A DNA stretch of 64,000 nt. Source: Fluviicola sp. (GTDB taxonomy: Bacteria; Bacteroidota; Bacteroidia; Flavobacteriales_D; Crocinitomicaceae). The notes under the pieces were generated by a model. That model was not told the DNA's origin. It did no database searches and saw only the letters and a program-made list of their open reading frames with translations. Made by a program: the position numbers and the translations under genes. Where the stretch lies: contig JAGOAZ010000011.1 in assembly GCA_017983675.1 (NCBI GenBank), positions 31,952-95,951 on the forward strand, in the 5' to 3' direction. Of this stretch, positions 54,197 through 62,481 are shown in pieces (within the stretch, counting starts at the first letter, position 1; every line of letters begins with the position of its first letter).

Positions 54197-54784
54197 ATGC
54201 AGCATAAAATTCCCGATGAAGCGACAATCATTTCTTACCTTCATCGGGAAGATGCTCAAGCTCAATTAGCCTTTTCATGGTTGGTTGAATTACACAGTAA
54301 AAAACTATACCTCTCCATTCGAAGAATTGTCAGAAATCACGAATTCACCAACGATATTCTTCAGGAAACTTTCTTGAAAATTTGGAAAAACCGGCACCAA
54401 TTCAAAGGAGATAGCGCTCTTTTTTCTTGGATGTACCGCATTGCTTTCAATGAAAGTATCCAATTTCTTAGACGAGAAAAAAAACACCAACAAGTCAGCA
54501 ACTTAGACGACCCCATTGTAAGCTTACAATTAACTGCAACAAATTCCTTAAACGCAACAGCTGAAGAAATTTCATCGTGGCTTTTGGCCGCTTTAGAACA
54601 ATTACCAATCAAACAGCGTTTGGTCTTTGAATACCGTTATTTTGACGAATTAAAATACGAAGAAATTTCAGCTATTACAGGAGGTTCTGTTGGAGGATTA
54701 AAAGCTAATTATTTTCATGCACTCGATAAAGTAGAAAAATATTTAATTACTCGGTTAAACCAAATTCAAGACGAAACATCTTAA
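54197..54784 (+). CDS. ECF-type sigma factor
   Basis: This 195-residue sigma factor has region 2 (FTNDILQETFLKIWKN, SALFSWMYRIAFNESIQFLRREKK) and region 4 (LPIKQRLVFEYRYFDELKYEEISAITG, VGGLKANYFHALDKVEKYL). Codons 5 to 18 lie in a perfect 12-bp inverted repeat (54210-54250). It is followed by a putative membrane anti-sigma protein and a Spy-like periplasmic protein, the layout of an envelope-stress ECF module. It begins 5 nt after transketolase. Confidence 0.9.
   Translation: MQHKIPDEATIISYLHREDAQAQLAFSWLVELHSKKLYLSIRRIVRNHEFTNDILQETFLKIWKNRHQFKGDSALFSWMYRIAFNESIQFLRREKKHQQVSNLDDPIVSLQLTATNSLNATAEEISSWLLAALEQLPIKQRLVFEYRYFDELKYEEISAITGGSVGGLKANYFHALDKVEKYLITRLNQIQDETS
54210..54250 (+). promoter_or_regulatory. 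Hairpin inside the 5' coding region of the second ECF sigma gene
   Basis: Perfect 12-nt arms TTCCCGATGAAG (54210-54221) and CTTCATCGGGAA (54239-54250) with a 17-nt loop lie 13 nt downstream of the ATG. There is no T run after it, so it is not a terminator. It may limit ribosome loading; this is inference. Confidence 0.5.
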
Positions 54785-54788
54785 CAGT

Positions 54789-55289
54789 ATGAAACCAGAA
54801 AATAAAAACATTGTTAATCAATTAGTTAAAGAAGCTGCCAAGCTTCCGAATGACGATTATTTTACTGATTTATCGGCACAATTGTTACGCCAAATAAACA
54901 CTCCAAAAGCACCTGTCATTCCAATTTATAAAAAATTATTTTTCGTTGTTGCTAGTAGCGCAGCTGTTTTAGCAATAGCAATTTCAATATTCTGGAAATC
55001 AACTACTAATACACATTCACCAAAACAATTAATTTCACAAAAAACAACCATTAAAACACCTATTATTACTCCCGCTAAAACGCAAGAAAATCGAATAAAA
55101 GTTCCGAAATCTGAAACAATTCAATTAAAAACAAACGATAAAACGTCAATTCCCTACGAAACAATTGTCCCGACAACTGATGATGTAATATCGTTTGAAT
55201 CATTAGAAAAAGAAGCAATTTATGCGTATTTATTGGAATCGTATAGCGAAATTGACGAAGAACAATTAGCACCATTAGTCACTCAATAA
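54789..55289 (+). CDS. Putative membrane anti-sigma factor
   Basis: This 166-residue protein has a short cytoplasmic N-terminal part (1-45, LVKEAAKLPNDDYFTDLSAQLLRQI), one membrane helix (about 49-68, FFVVASSAAVLAIAISIFW) and a Lys/Thr-rich outer part. The topology and position directly after the ECF gene (4-nt gap) suit an anti-sigma factor. No ZAS zinc motif is seen, which is not unusual in Bacteroidota. The role is inferred from context. Confidence 0.6.
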   Translation: MKPENKNIVNQLVKEAAKLPNDDYFTDLSAQLLRQINTPKAPVIPIYKKLFFVVASSAAVLAIAISIFWKSTTNTHSPKQLISQKTTIKTPIITPAKTQENRIKVPKSETIQLKTNDKTSIPYETIVPTTDDVISFESLEKEAIYAYLLESYSEIDEEQLAPLVTQ

Positions 55290-55299
55290 TTCAATCACA

Positions 55300-55809
55300 A
55301 TGAAAACTTCACTCATTTGTCTGTTATTAATTAGCAGTTTCATCCCAGTAGCAATCGTAGCACAACGAGACGACAGAAAAGGTCCTCCTTCTGAAAAAGA
55401 AAACGAAGCGAAAATTGAGCAATTAAAAATTGCTTTCATTTCAAAAGAATTAAATCTTACTACTGCTGAAGCACAATTGTTTTGGCCAGTTTTTAATGAA
55501 ATGGAAGAAAAACTCAAACTCATTCGAAAAGAAAGTAGAACAATCGAAAAAGAAATCGCTGAAAAATTCGATAAATTAACTGAAGAAGAGTCGGAAAAAA
55601 TGATGAAAACCCTTTTCGACAATGAAGAACGTGAATTATCCTTAAAAAAAGAGTATTCAGCGAAATTTTCTGCTGTCATTGGTAAGAAAAGAGCGTTAAA
55701 ACTCTTAAGTTTGGAGCACGAATTTAAGCGTGAGCTGTTGGATGTTTTGAGAAGTCAAGGTCCACCACCTCCGCCCCCACATCACAGACCAAATGGCGGC
55801 AGACCGTAA
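55300..55809 (+). CDS. Spy/CpxP-like periplasmic protein
   Basis: A signal peptide (MKTSLICLLLISSFIPVAIVA) precedes a helical, highly charged body with LNLTTAEAQLFWPVFNEMEEK and KLTEEESEKMMKTLFDNEERELSLKKEYSAKF. The two spaced L/T-rich blocks resemble Spy, CpxP and heavy-metal sensors of the LTxxQ type, also seen as sensors in ECF modules. The tail is Pro/His-rich. It probably monitors or buffers misfolded envelope proteins, by family analogy. Its 3' end overlaps the aminotransferase by 17 nt. Confidence 0.68.
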   Translation: MKTSLICLLLISSFIPVAIVAQRDDRKGPPSEKENEAKIEQLKIAFISKELNLTTAEAQLFWPVFNEMEEKLKLIRKESRTIEKEIAEKFDKLTEEESEKMMKTLFDNEERELSLKKEYSAKFSAVIGKKRALKLLSLEHEFKRELLDVLRSQGPPPPPPHHRPNGGRP

Positions 55810-56989
55810 AGAAGATTTTTTAAATCATTTAGGACAAACAAATCCGTTTCCCTATTTAATTGATGTTGCATCAGCGGAAGGGATCTATATTTATGACCAA
55901 TCCGGGAAACGCTACACCGATATGATTGCTGGTGTGGCAGTCAACAACATTGGTAATCGCCATCCACAAGTGCTCAAACGTATCAACGAGCAATTAGCAA
56001 AGTACATGCACGTAATGGTATACGGCGAATTTATCCAAGAAGCAACACTTGAATTTTCACGGTTATTGCGCTCATTTTTGCCTGAAAACCTCGATTGTGT
56101 TTATCCGGTCAACTCAGGAACGGAAGCAAACGAAGCAGCATTAAAATTGGTGAAACGCGTCACTGGTCGATCGCAATTAATTGCTTTCAAAGGTTCGTAC
56201 CACGGAAATACGCATGGATCGATGAGCGTTTCTGCGAATGAAACTAAAAAACGAGCTTTTCGTCCGCTTTTACCTGATGTTGATTTTATCAACTTAAATA
56301 ATTTTGATGATTTAGCACGTATCACCAACAGAACTGCAGGTGTTATCCTCGAACCCATTCAAGGCGATGCGGGAGTTAGGCAAGCGTCCACTGAATATTT
56401 AATTGCGCTGCGCCAAAAATGTGATGAAGTGGGTTGTTTGTTGATTTTCGACGAAATTCAATGTGGCATGGGTCGGTCTGGAAAATTATTTGCCTTTGAA
56501 CACAGCGGAGTTGTTCCAGATGTATTGACCTTGGGAAAAGCATTGGGTGGAGGTTTACCAATCGGAGCGTTTATCGCGAACCGCAAACACATGACAACAC
56601 TCACAGAACAACCGATGTTGGGGCATATCACAACTTTTGGAGGAAATCCAGTTGTTACTGCATCAGCATGGGGAACCTTAGAAGTTTTTCGCGATGAAAT
56701 AAATTTCGATAAAGTTGAACTCAAAGGCGCAACACTTGAAGCAATGCTTCGTGAAATACCTGAAATTCATACTATTAGACGTGTTGGATTGATGTTTGCC
56801 TGTGACATGGAAAGTGACGAACGCGTAGCAAAAGTTGTCAACCGATTACTTGAATTGGGATTGATTAGTTTTTGGTTTTTATCACATCCGTACAGTTTTC
56901 GACTTTCTCCTCCATTAACCATTACGATGGACGAAATTCAAGAAGCTGGAAAACTCATTCAACAAGCTGTCAGCGAAACGAACGACTAA
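55793..56989 (+). CDS. Class III PLP-dependent aminotransferase
   Basis: This 398-residue enzyme shows NSGTEANEAALKLVKRVTG, AFKGSYHGNTHGSMSVS, the Asp motif LIFDEIQCGMGRSG and the PLP lysine in TLGKALGGGLPIGAF. Family members include acetylornithine (ArgD), ornithine and 4-aminobutyrate aminotransferases. Motifs do not tell these apart, and no arg gene is adjacent. It overlaps the Spy-like gene by 17 nt and ends 2 nt from the convergent dus gene. Confidence 0.88.
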   Translation: MAADRKEDFLNHLGQTNPFPYLIDVASAEGIYIYDQSGKRYTDMIAGVAVNNIGNRHPQVLKRINEQLAKYMHVMVYGEFIQEATLEFSRLLRSFLPENLDCVYPVNSGTEANEAALKLVKRVTGRSQLIAFKGSYHGNTHGSMSVSANETKKRAFRPLLPDVDFINLNNFDDLARITNRTAGVILEPIQGDAGVRQASTEYLIALRQKCDEVGCLLIFDEIQCGMGRSGKLFAFEHSGVVPDVLTLGKALGGGLPIGAFIANRKHMTTLTEQPMLGHITTFGGNPVVTASAWGTLEVFRDEINFDKVELKGATLEAMLREIPEIHTIRRVGLMFACDMESDERVAKVVNRLLELGLISFWFLSHPYSFRLSPPLTITMDEIQEAGKLIQQAVSETND

Positions 56990-56991
56990 AC

Positions 56992-57996
56992 TTATAAGAT
57001 TGATTGAGCAAACGAAAATTCACCAGCATTTGCTTCAATAAAAGCAAGCGTGTCCAATATTTCGTTTAATTCAAATGTTGATACTAGTTTCGTACGGTAA
57101 TCTTTGAAATGCGCAATTCCTTTGAAATAATTCGTATAGTGGCGTTTCATTTCAGCAATTCCTAATTTCTCGCCTTTCCAACGAATACTCATTAACAAAT
57201 GGTCGCGTGTTGCTGTAACTCGTTCTTCGATTCCTGGTGCAGCTAAATGTGTTCCAGTAGCCATGAAATGCTTGATTTCGTTGAAAACCCATGGATAACC
57301 GATACTTGCTCTTCCAACCATAATCCCATCTACACCATAGCGATTGCGGTATTCAACAGCTTTTTCTGGCGAATCAATATCTCCGTTTCCAAAAACAGGA
57401 ATCTTCATCCGCGGATTGTTTTTCACGTCGCCAATTAACGACCAATCTGCTTCTCCTTTGTACATCTGCTTTCTGGTACGGCCATGAATGGAAATTGCCT
57501 CAATTCCAATATCTTGTAAGCGTTCAGCTGTTTCAACAACATATTTTGTGTCATCATCCCAACCCAAACGCGTTTTTACCGTTACAGGCAAACCAACAGC
57601 ATCAACGATTTCTTTGGTCATGCGCACCATTTTGGGAATATCTTGTAAAATTCCAGCACCTGCTCCTTTGCAAGCAACTTTTTTTACCGGACAACCATAA
57701 TTGATGTCGATGATATCAGGATTTGTTTGTTCAATTATTTTAGCAGCTTGAATCATGCTTTCAATTTCTGAACCAAAAATCTGAATACCAACAGGACGTT
57801 CGTATTCATAAATATCCAATTTCTGAACACTTTTTGCAGCGTCACGAATCAAACCTTCTGATGAAATAAATTCGGTGTACATTAAATCTGCACCATGCTT
57901 TTTGCACAACGCACGAAATGGAGGATCAGAAACATCTTCCATCGGAGCAAGTAACAAAGGAAACTCACCTAATTCAATTGACCGAATTTTTACCAT
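56992..57996 (-). CDS. dusB: tRNA-dihydrouridine synthase
   Basis: Dus enzymes reduce uridine to dihydrouridine in the tRNA D-loop with FMN and NADPH. The 334-residue protein has LAPMEDVSDPPFRALCKKHG, INYGCPVKKVACKGAGAGIL with the catalytic Cys, VKTRLGWDD, ISIHGRTRKQMYKGEADW and VPVFGNGDI-like FMN sites, and GRASIGYPWVF. The gene order and the CPVKKV form favour DusB, but the subtype is a best guess. It is a single gene convergent with the aminotransferase. Confidence 0.88.
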   Translation of the reverse strand: MVKIRSIELGEFPLLLAPMEDVSDPPFRALCKKHGADLMYTEFISSEGLIRDAAKSVQKLDIYEYERPVGIQIFGSEIESMIQAAKIIEQTNPDIIDINYGCPVKKVACKGAGAGILQDIPKMVRMTKEIVDAVGLPVTVKTRLGWDDDTKYVVETAERLQDIGIEAISIHGRTRKQMYKGEADWSLIGDVKNNPRMKIPVFGNGDIDSPEKAVEYRNRYGVDGIMVGRASIGYPWVFNEIKHFMATGTHLAAPGIEERVTATRDHLLMSIRWKGEKLGIAEMKRHYTNYFKGIAHFKDYRTKLVSTFELNEILDTLAFIEANAGEFSFAQSIL

Positions 57997-58023
57997 GGTA
58001 CAAAGATACGCACAAGCAACTAA

Positions 58024-59649
58024 TTAGGAACGTTTCTTGATGAATTTTCCGTTTGCTAATACGTAGGTGATTAAACCAACTTGTACCGTTCCACCTTCCT
58101 CAAAAGCTTGTAGGTTACTGATTTTCTTTCCATTAAACAAAACAGAACCATTGGTCTTATATGCCAAATTCAAATACGATTCATTTAACACATTTCCCGA
58201 AGCACAAAGAATGATTTGAACCGGTTTATTCAATTTATTAGCCAAAATCATATCGCGTGGATGCGCATTGTTATCCGCAATGAGTGTGAGCGTTTTACAA
58301 TCGGGACAAGTTGTTTGTGCAACCAGCAAAGCTTCAACGACATTTTCTTCCAAATCGCCACCACTACCCGCTTGCATCGCTAACAGTAATTGATCGACAG
58401 CTTGTTTTAAATTGGCAGGTTGTGTCACATAAATCCCTCCAACTTGACCTGTTTTTTTTGATTTATCGGGACGGTTATTGCCATCGTTGAAATAGATAAT
58501 TTGTCGAATTGACGTGTCTTTCGCTTCGTATTTTTTAGCTAAAAACTGCATCACTTGTGCGTTGTATGGCGCCATACTTCCTGTAACATCACACACTAAA
58601 ATTGTTTTTTCGTAATTCAATTTTTCCAACATCCCACCGATTTGTTGCGAACTGCTATTGGGGCGAATTTTTGAATAATCGAACGGAGGAGTTGGTTTTG
58701 GTAGGACTATTAAAATGGGTTCAGCTTTTATTGCGGAAGGAATGATACTTCCCCGTGCTAAATAATCAACGGTAAAGCTGACTTTACTCGGAATTCGCTT
58801 ATTATCATAAGTTGCTGGTTTCCAATCGGGCATTGCGCGTACAAATCGAAGAATCTCTCGTTCGTATTCTGATGAAAGCGATGAATTTGGAAATTGAATG
58901 TGTGCTATTTTCCCGTCTTTATCGACTTCAAATGTCACTTCAACACGGAAATCTTTCGGTGTGGCTGCGCCAGGAAATTTTAAATTTCGATTAAAATAAG
59001 CTATTCGTTCCCGTTCACCTTGCACAAAATTTGGCGCTATAAAAACAGGTTCTTTCTTCAATTCAATTGCTCCTGAAGTATCAACAACTACTTTTTCACC
59101 CTCTTTTTTCAGGTACGTCTCATAGGCGTAGTATGGAACATTTTCATACAGTGCTGCTTTGATGAATTGTTGCTCTATTAAACTAGATGCAGGAGTTGGC
59201 AACTCTTTGTATTTGATGAGAATACCATGAAAAAAATCACGTCCCTCTTCAACTGTTTTACAAGCAGTTTGACCAATCAAAGACCATTCTATCGCATGTT
59301 GGGCTGCAATATTGGGAACTTTTTCGAATAAATAATGAAGCCGTTTTCTATTGAGCGCGTGTTGGTCGAATGTTTCGTTTTTTTTGAAAGTGGTAAACAC
59401 CAATTCGATTTTGATGATGACTTTATTGGTTAATGTTGCTAAATCTGCTGCATTCTCAAATTGAATAGCATTAAATTCCGCAGGGAATATGAGTGTATTC
59501 GTTGCTTTTTGAGGGGTATATCGTTCAACCAAACGAGGGGTTATTTTCAGAATCCGATCAATTTCAGCAGTAACTTGTTGTTGCGCAGTCAATTGAAAAC
59601 TACACAATAACACTCTTACGAAAGAAAATAATAGAATAAATAATCGCAT
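58024..59649 (-). CDS. Secreted protein joining a TonB-C-like domain to a vWA domain
   Basis: The ATG at 59649 gives 541 residues with a signal peptide (MRLFILLFSFVRVLLCSFQLTAQ). After a helical part, residues about 225-300 resemble the TonB C-terminal domain (FNRNLKFPGAATPKDFRVEVTFEVDKDGKIAHIQF, ILRFVRAMPDWKPAT). A vWA-like domain follows from about 345 (TILVCDVTGSMAPYNAQVMQFL, IIYFNDGNNRP, TLTLIADNNAHPRD). The longer form from an upstream ATG (59709) would overlap the neighbour and lose the signal. The combination is unusual. A role in surface or envelope complexes is plausible but unproven. Confidence 0.75.
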   Translation of the reverse strand: MRLFILLFSFVRVLLCSFQLTAQQQVTAEIDRILKITPRLVERYTPQKATNTLIFPAEFNAIQFENAADLATLTNKVIIKIELVFTTFKKNETFDQHALNRKRLHYLFEKVPNIAAQHAIEWSLIGQTACKTVEEGRDFFHGILIKYKELPTPASSLIEQQFIKAALYENVPYYAYETYLKKEGEKVVVDTSGAIELKKEPVFIAPNFVQGERERIAYFNRNLKFPGAATPKDFRVEVTFEVDKDGKIAHIQFPNSSLSSEYEREILRFVRAMPDWKPATYDNKRIPSKVSFTVDYLARGSIIPSAIKAEPILIVLPKPTPPFDYSKIRPNSSSQQIGGMLEKLNYEKTILVCDVTGSMAPYNAQVMQFLAKKYEAKDTSIRQIIYFNDGNNRPDKSKKTGQVGGIYVTQPANLKQAVDQLLLAMQAGSGGDLEENVVEALLVAQTTCPDCKTLTLIADNNAHPRDMILANKLNKPVQIILCASGNVLNESYLNLAYKTNGSVLFNGKKISNLQAFEEGGTVQVGLITYVLANGKFIKKRS

Positions 59650-59677
59650 AGCCTTATAAGTAACGAAGTTCACAAGG

Positions 59678-60268
59678 TTACAAATAAGCAAGCACTTTAT
59701 ATGATCCAAAGTAAGCGATCGAAGCTATAACAGCAACAAAAATAAACTGTAACAACAACGCTACAGCATTCGTGATGGGATTGGTGTTGTTACTTAATTT
59801 CAATCCAATTGCCCACAACACAAGACCGAAAGGCAACAAAATCAACCAATTGGCAAGCATACCAACGAAAAACAAACTTGCTCCTGCAAACATAAACCAT
59901 TGATCAAACGTTCGAAAAGAAGTTAATTGTAGGAGTTGCCAAATAAAAAAGAAAACAGCAAAGAGCACCAACGAAATGGATGAAAATTGGTTAATTGCTG
60001 CTTGATAAAGTTGTAACTGTGCTTCGCTGTAACATATTTCGATCAAAAAACGCGAAGAAATTGCCAAACAAAAGGACCAAGCAATCAAGAACCAATCGGT
60101 TCGTTTCAATGCTTGTTTTTCAGCGATAAAAAGGGTGATGACAATTCCAAACAACCCAACACGAAACAAGGGAAAAGGTAGAATAAACTGTCCGTTTTGC
60201 ATGAAAATGGAAAATCCAAACATGCAGGTTGTCACTATTGTTAAAAAGGCGATGCGTTGTGCCTTCAT
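59678..60268 (-). CDS. Hypothetical multi-pass membrane protein
   Basis: This 196-residue protein has about six membrane helices with few charged residues between them. No family is recognised. The start overlaps the map stop by 1 nt (TAATG), so it is translated with map, and it ends 28 nt before the TonB-C/vWA gene. Confidence 0.65.
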   Translation of the reverse strand: MKAQRIAFLTIVTTCMFGFSIFMQNGQFILPFPLFRVGLFGIVITLFIAEKQALKRTDWFLIAWSFCLAISSRFLIEICYSEAQLQLYQAAINQFSSISLVLFAVFFFIWQLLQLTSFRTFDQWFMFAGASLFFVGMLANWLILLPFGLVLWAIGLKLSNNTNPITNAVALLLQFIFVAVIASIAYFGSYKVLAYL

Positions 60269-61044
60269 TATTTTTTTGCTAAAGCTTCTAAAATGTAATC
60301 AAAGGTTGAAAGAATAACTGGTTTTCCATCAACCACCGCTATATCGTGTTCGAAATGTGCACTTGGACGACCATCAGCGGTAACAATTGTCCAATTGTCT
60401 TCTAATTGGGTCACTTTCTCTGTTCCTAAATTAATCATCGGTTCGATTGCGATCGTCAATCCATTTTGAATTTTCTTTCCACGACCACGTTTCCCGTAAT
60501 TTGGAACTTGTGGATCTTCGTGCAATGTTTTTCCCAAACCATGACCTACCAATTCACGCACAACACCATACCCATGTTTTTCAGCATGAGTTTGGATTGC
60601 CCAACCAATATCATCGATGCGGTTACCCACAACGGCTTGTTCGATTCCTAAGATCAAACACTCTTCCGTAACGCGCAATAATTGTGCTTTTTCATCAGAA
60701 ACTTTACCAATTGCAAACGTATAAGCGTGGTCGCCGTAATAGCCTTTGTACACAGCACCACAATCAACAGAAACGATATCGCCTTCTTGTAAGGGACGAT
60801 TTGTCGGCAAACCGTGAACAACTTGTTCGTTTACAGAAATCAGCAAAGTACTTGGACAACCGTATAAACCTAAAAAACCTGGAATTGCATCTTGCGAACG
60901 AATATATGCTTCCGCCATTTTGTCTAATTGCAATGGAGTGATCCCCGGCTCAATCATTTCAGCGACTTTTCCTAAGGTTCTACTTACAACTTGAGCAGCA
61001 TCACGCATGATGGCAATTTCTTCTGCGGTTTTATATTTAATCAT
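60268..61044 (-). CDS. map: Methionine aminopeptidase, type I
   Basis: MAP removes the initiator methionine from new proteins with two metal ions. In the 258-residue protein the five ligands are visible in order: VSVDCGAVYKGYYGDHAYTF (Asp, Asp), VGHGLGKTLHEDPQVPNYG (His), IAIEPMINLG (Glu) and HFEHDIAV (Glu region). The ATG at 61044 (MIKYKTAEEIAIMR) matches the family N-terminus; ATGs at 61065 and 61074 would add unrelated residues. It leads an operon with the membrane protein and perhaps the vWA fusion. Confidence 0.94.
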   Translation of the reverse strand: MIKYKTAEEIAIMRDAAQVVSRTLGKVAEMIEPGITPLQLDKMAEAYIRSQDAIPGFLGLYGCPSTLLISVNEQVVHGLPTNRPLQEGDIVSVDCGAVYKGYYGDHAYTFAIGKVSDEKAQLLRVTEECLILGIEQAVVGNRIDDIGWAIQTHAEKHGYGVVRELVGHGLGKTLHEDPQVPNYGKRGRGKKIQNGLTIAIEPMINLGTEKVTQLEDNWTIVTADGRPSAHFEHDIAVVDGKPVILSTFDYILEALAKK

Positions 61045-61117
61045 GGGTTGTTTGAGCAAATTCATAAAGTGCAAAGATAGTGATTTCTTTGATTACTAAA
61101 TTGGTGATGAAACCAAA

Positions 61118-61141
61118 AAAGGCGCTCAAATGAGCGCCTTT
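61118..61141 (-). terminator. Rho-independent terminator of sucC
   Basis: Arms AAAGGCGCTC and GAGCGCCTTT form a perfect stem with a 4-nt loop, followed on the minus strand by more Ts. It lies 24 nt after the sucC stop. Confidence 0.88.
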
Positions 61142-61164
61142 AGTTTTATAATTGAAATTGGTTA

Positions 61165-62376
61165 TTACGCCAAAACTTCTTTTACTTTATCAGCAGCTTC
61201 TTGTAACAAGACAGCTGAATGAACATTCAATCCTGATTCATCGATCAATTTTTTCGCTGCTTCAGCATTTGTTCCTTGTAAACGTACAATGATTGGAACT
61301 GGAATGTTTCCAATGTTTTTGTATGCATCCACAACACCTTGTGCTACACGATCACAACGAACGATACCACCGAAGATGTTGATTAAAATTGCTTTTACGT
61401 TTGTGTCTTTCAAGATAATGTGGAAAGCTTTTTCAACACGTTCAGCATCAGCTGTTCCACCTACATCTAAGAAGTTAGCTGGATTACCGCCTGAATATTT
61501 AATGATATCCATTGTTGCCATAGCAAGACCTGCTCCATTTACCATACAAGCAACGTTTCCGTCTAATTTCACAAAGTTTAACCCTGCTTCACCTGCTTCC
61601 ACATCCATTGGATCTTCTTCTGAAGTATCACGCATTTCTAAGTATTCAGGGTGACGGAACAAACCGTTTCCATCTAACGTTACTTTTGCATCAACTGCAA
61701 TGACTTTATTGTCTGAAGTTTTCAATACAGGATTGATTTCAAACATTGCAGCATCACATCCTTCGTAAGCTTTGTATAAGTTCACAACAAATTTTGTCAT
61801 TTGTTTGAACGCTTCACCAGATAAACCTAAGTTGAAAGCAATTTTACGTGCTTGAAAACCTTGGATTCCTACTCGTGGATCAATTTCTTCTTTGAAAATC
61901 AAATGAGGTGTGTCGTGCGCAACAGTTTCAATATCCATTCCACCTTCAGTCGAATACATAATTGTGTTACGTCCTCTTTCACGGTCTAACAAAACAGACA
62001 TGTAAAATTCTTCTGTTTCTGCTTCACCAGGATAATAAACATCTTCAGCAAGTAAAACTTTGCTTACTAATTTTCCTTTTCCATTTGTTTGAGCTGTTTC
62101 TAAGTGACCGCCTAAAATGCCTTTCACTTTTTCTTCAACTTGGTCAATTCCTTTCGCTAAAACAACACCGTGAGAACCTGTTTCTTCAACAACTCCTTTT
62201 CCACGTCCACCTGCATGGATTTGTGCTTTTACTACGTACCAGCTCGTCCCTGTGTCTTCTGTTAATTTTTTAGCTGCAGCTACTGCATCTTCAACTTTCT
62301 CGACAACAACTCCGCGTTGTACTGTAACACCATACTTTTGTAAGATGGATTTTCCTTGATATTCGTGTAAGTTCAT
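61165..62376 (-). CDS. sucC: Succinate-CoA ligase (ADP-forming), beta subunit
   Basis: SucC binds nucleotide and CoA in the TCA-cycle enzyme that makes ATP or GTP from succinyl-CoA. The 403-residue protein begins MNLHEYQGKSILQKYGV (ATG 62376; earlier ATG 62403 is less likely). It has the ATP-grasp region KAQIHAGGRGKGVV, FEINPVLKT for metal, and the C-terminal IFGGIVRCDRVAQGV. SucD is not in the window. A terminator follows. Confidence 0.95.
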   Translation of the reverse strand: MNLHEYQGKSILQKYGVTVQRGVVVEKVEDAVAAAKKLTEDTGTSWYVVKAQIHAGGRGKGVVEETGSHGVVLAKGIDQVEEKVKGILGGHLETAQTNGKGKLVSKVLLAEDVYYPGEAETEEFYMSVLLDRERGRNTIMYSTEGGMDIETVAHDTPHLIFKEEIDPRVGIQGFQARKIAFNLGLSGEAFKQMTKFVVNLYKAYEGCDAAMFEINPVLKTSDNKVIAVDAKVTLDGNGLFRHPEYLEMRDTSEEDPMDVEAGEAGLNFVKLDGNVACMVNGAGLAMATMDIIKYSGGNPANFLDVGGTADAERVEKAFHIILKDTNVKAILINIFGGIVRCDRVAQGVVDAYKNIGNIPVPIIVRLQGTNAEAAKKLIDESGLNVHSAVLLQEAADKVKEVLA

Positions 62377-62481
62377 GACAACTTTGTTTTTTTCGTGGGT
62401 CAAATGTACGTATAAAATTACTTTTACAAAGCAATAAAAACGCTAATTATGTATAGTTCTTTGTTATTTTTTCAATTCCGA

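Noticed and set aside
54210..54250. Terminator of the transketolase operon
   Set aside because: The hairpin is inside the next coding region and has no T run after it.
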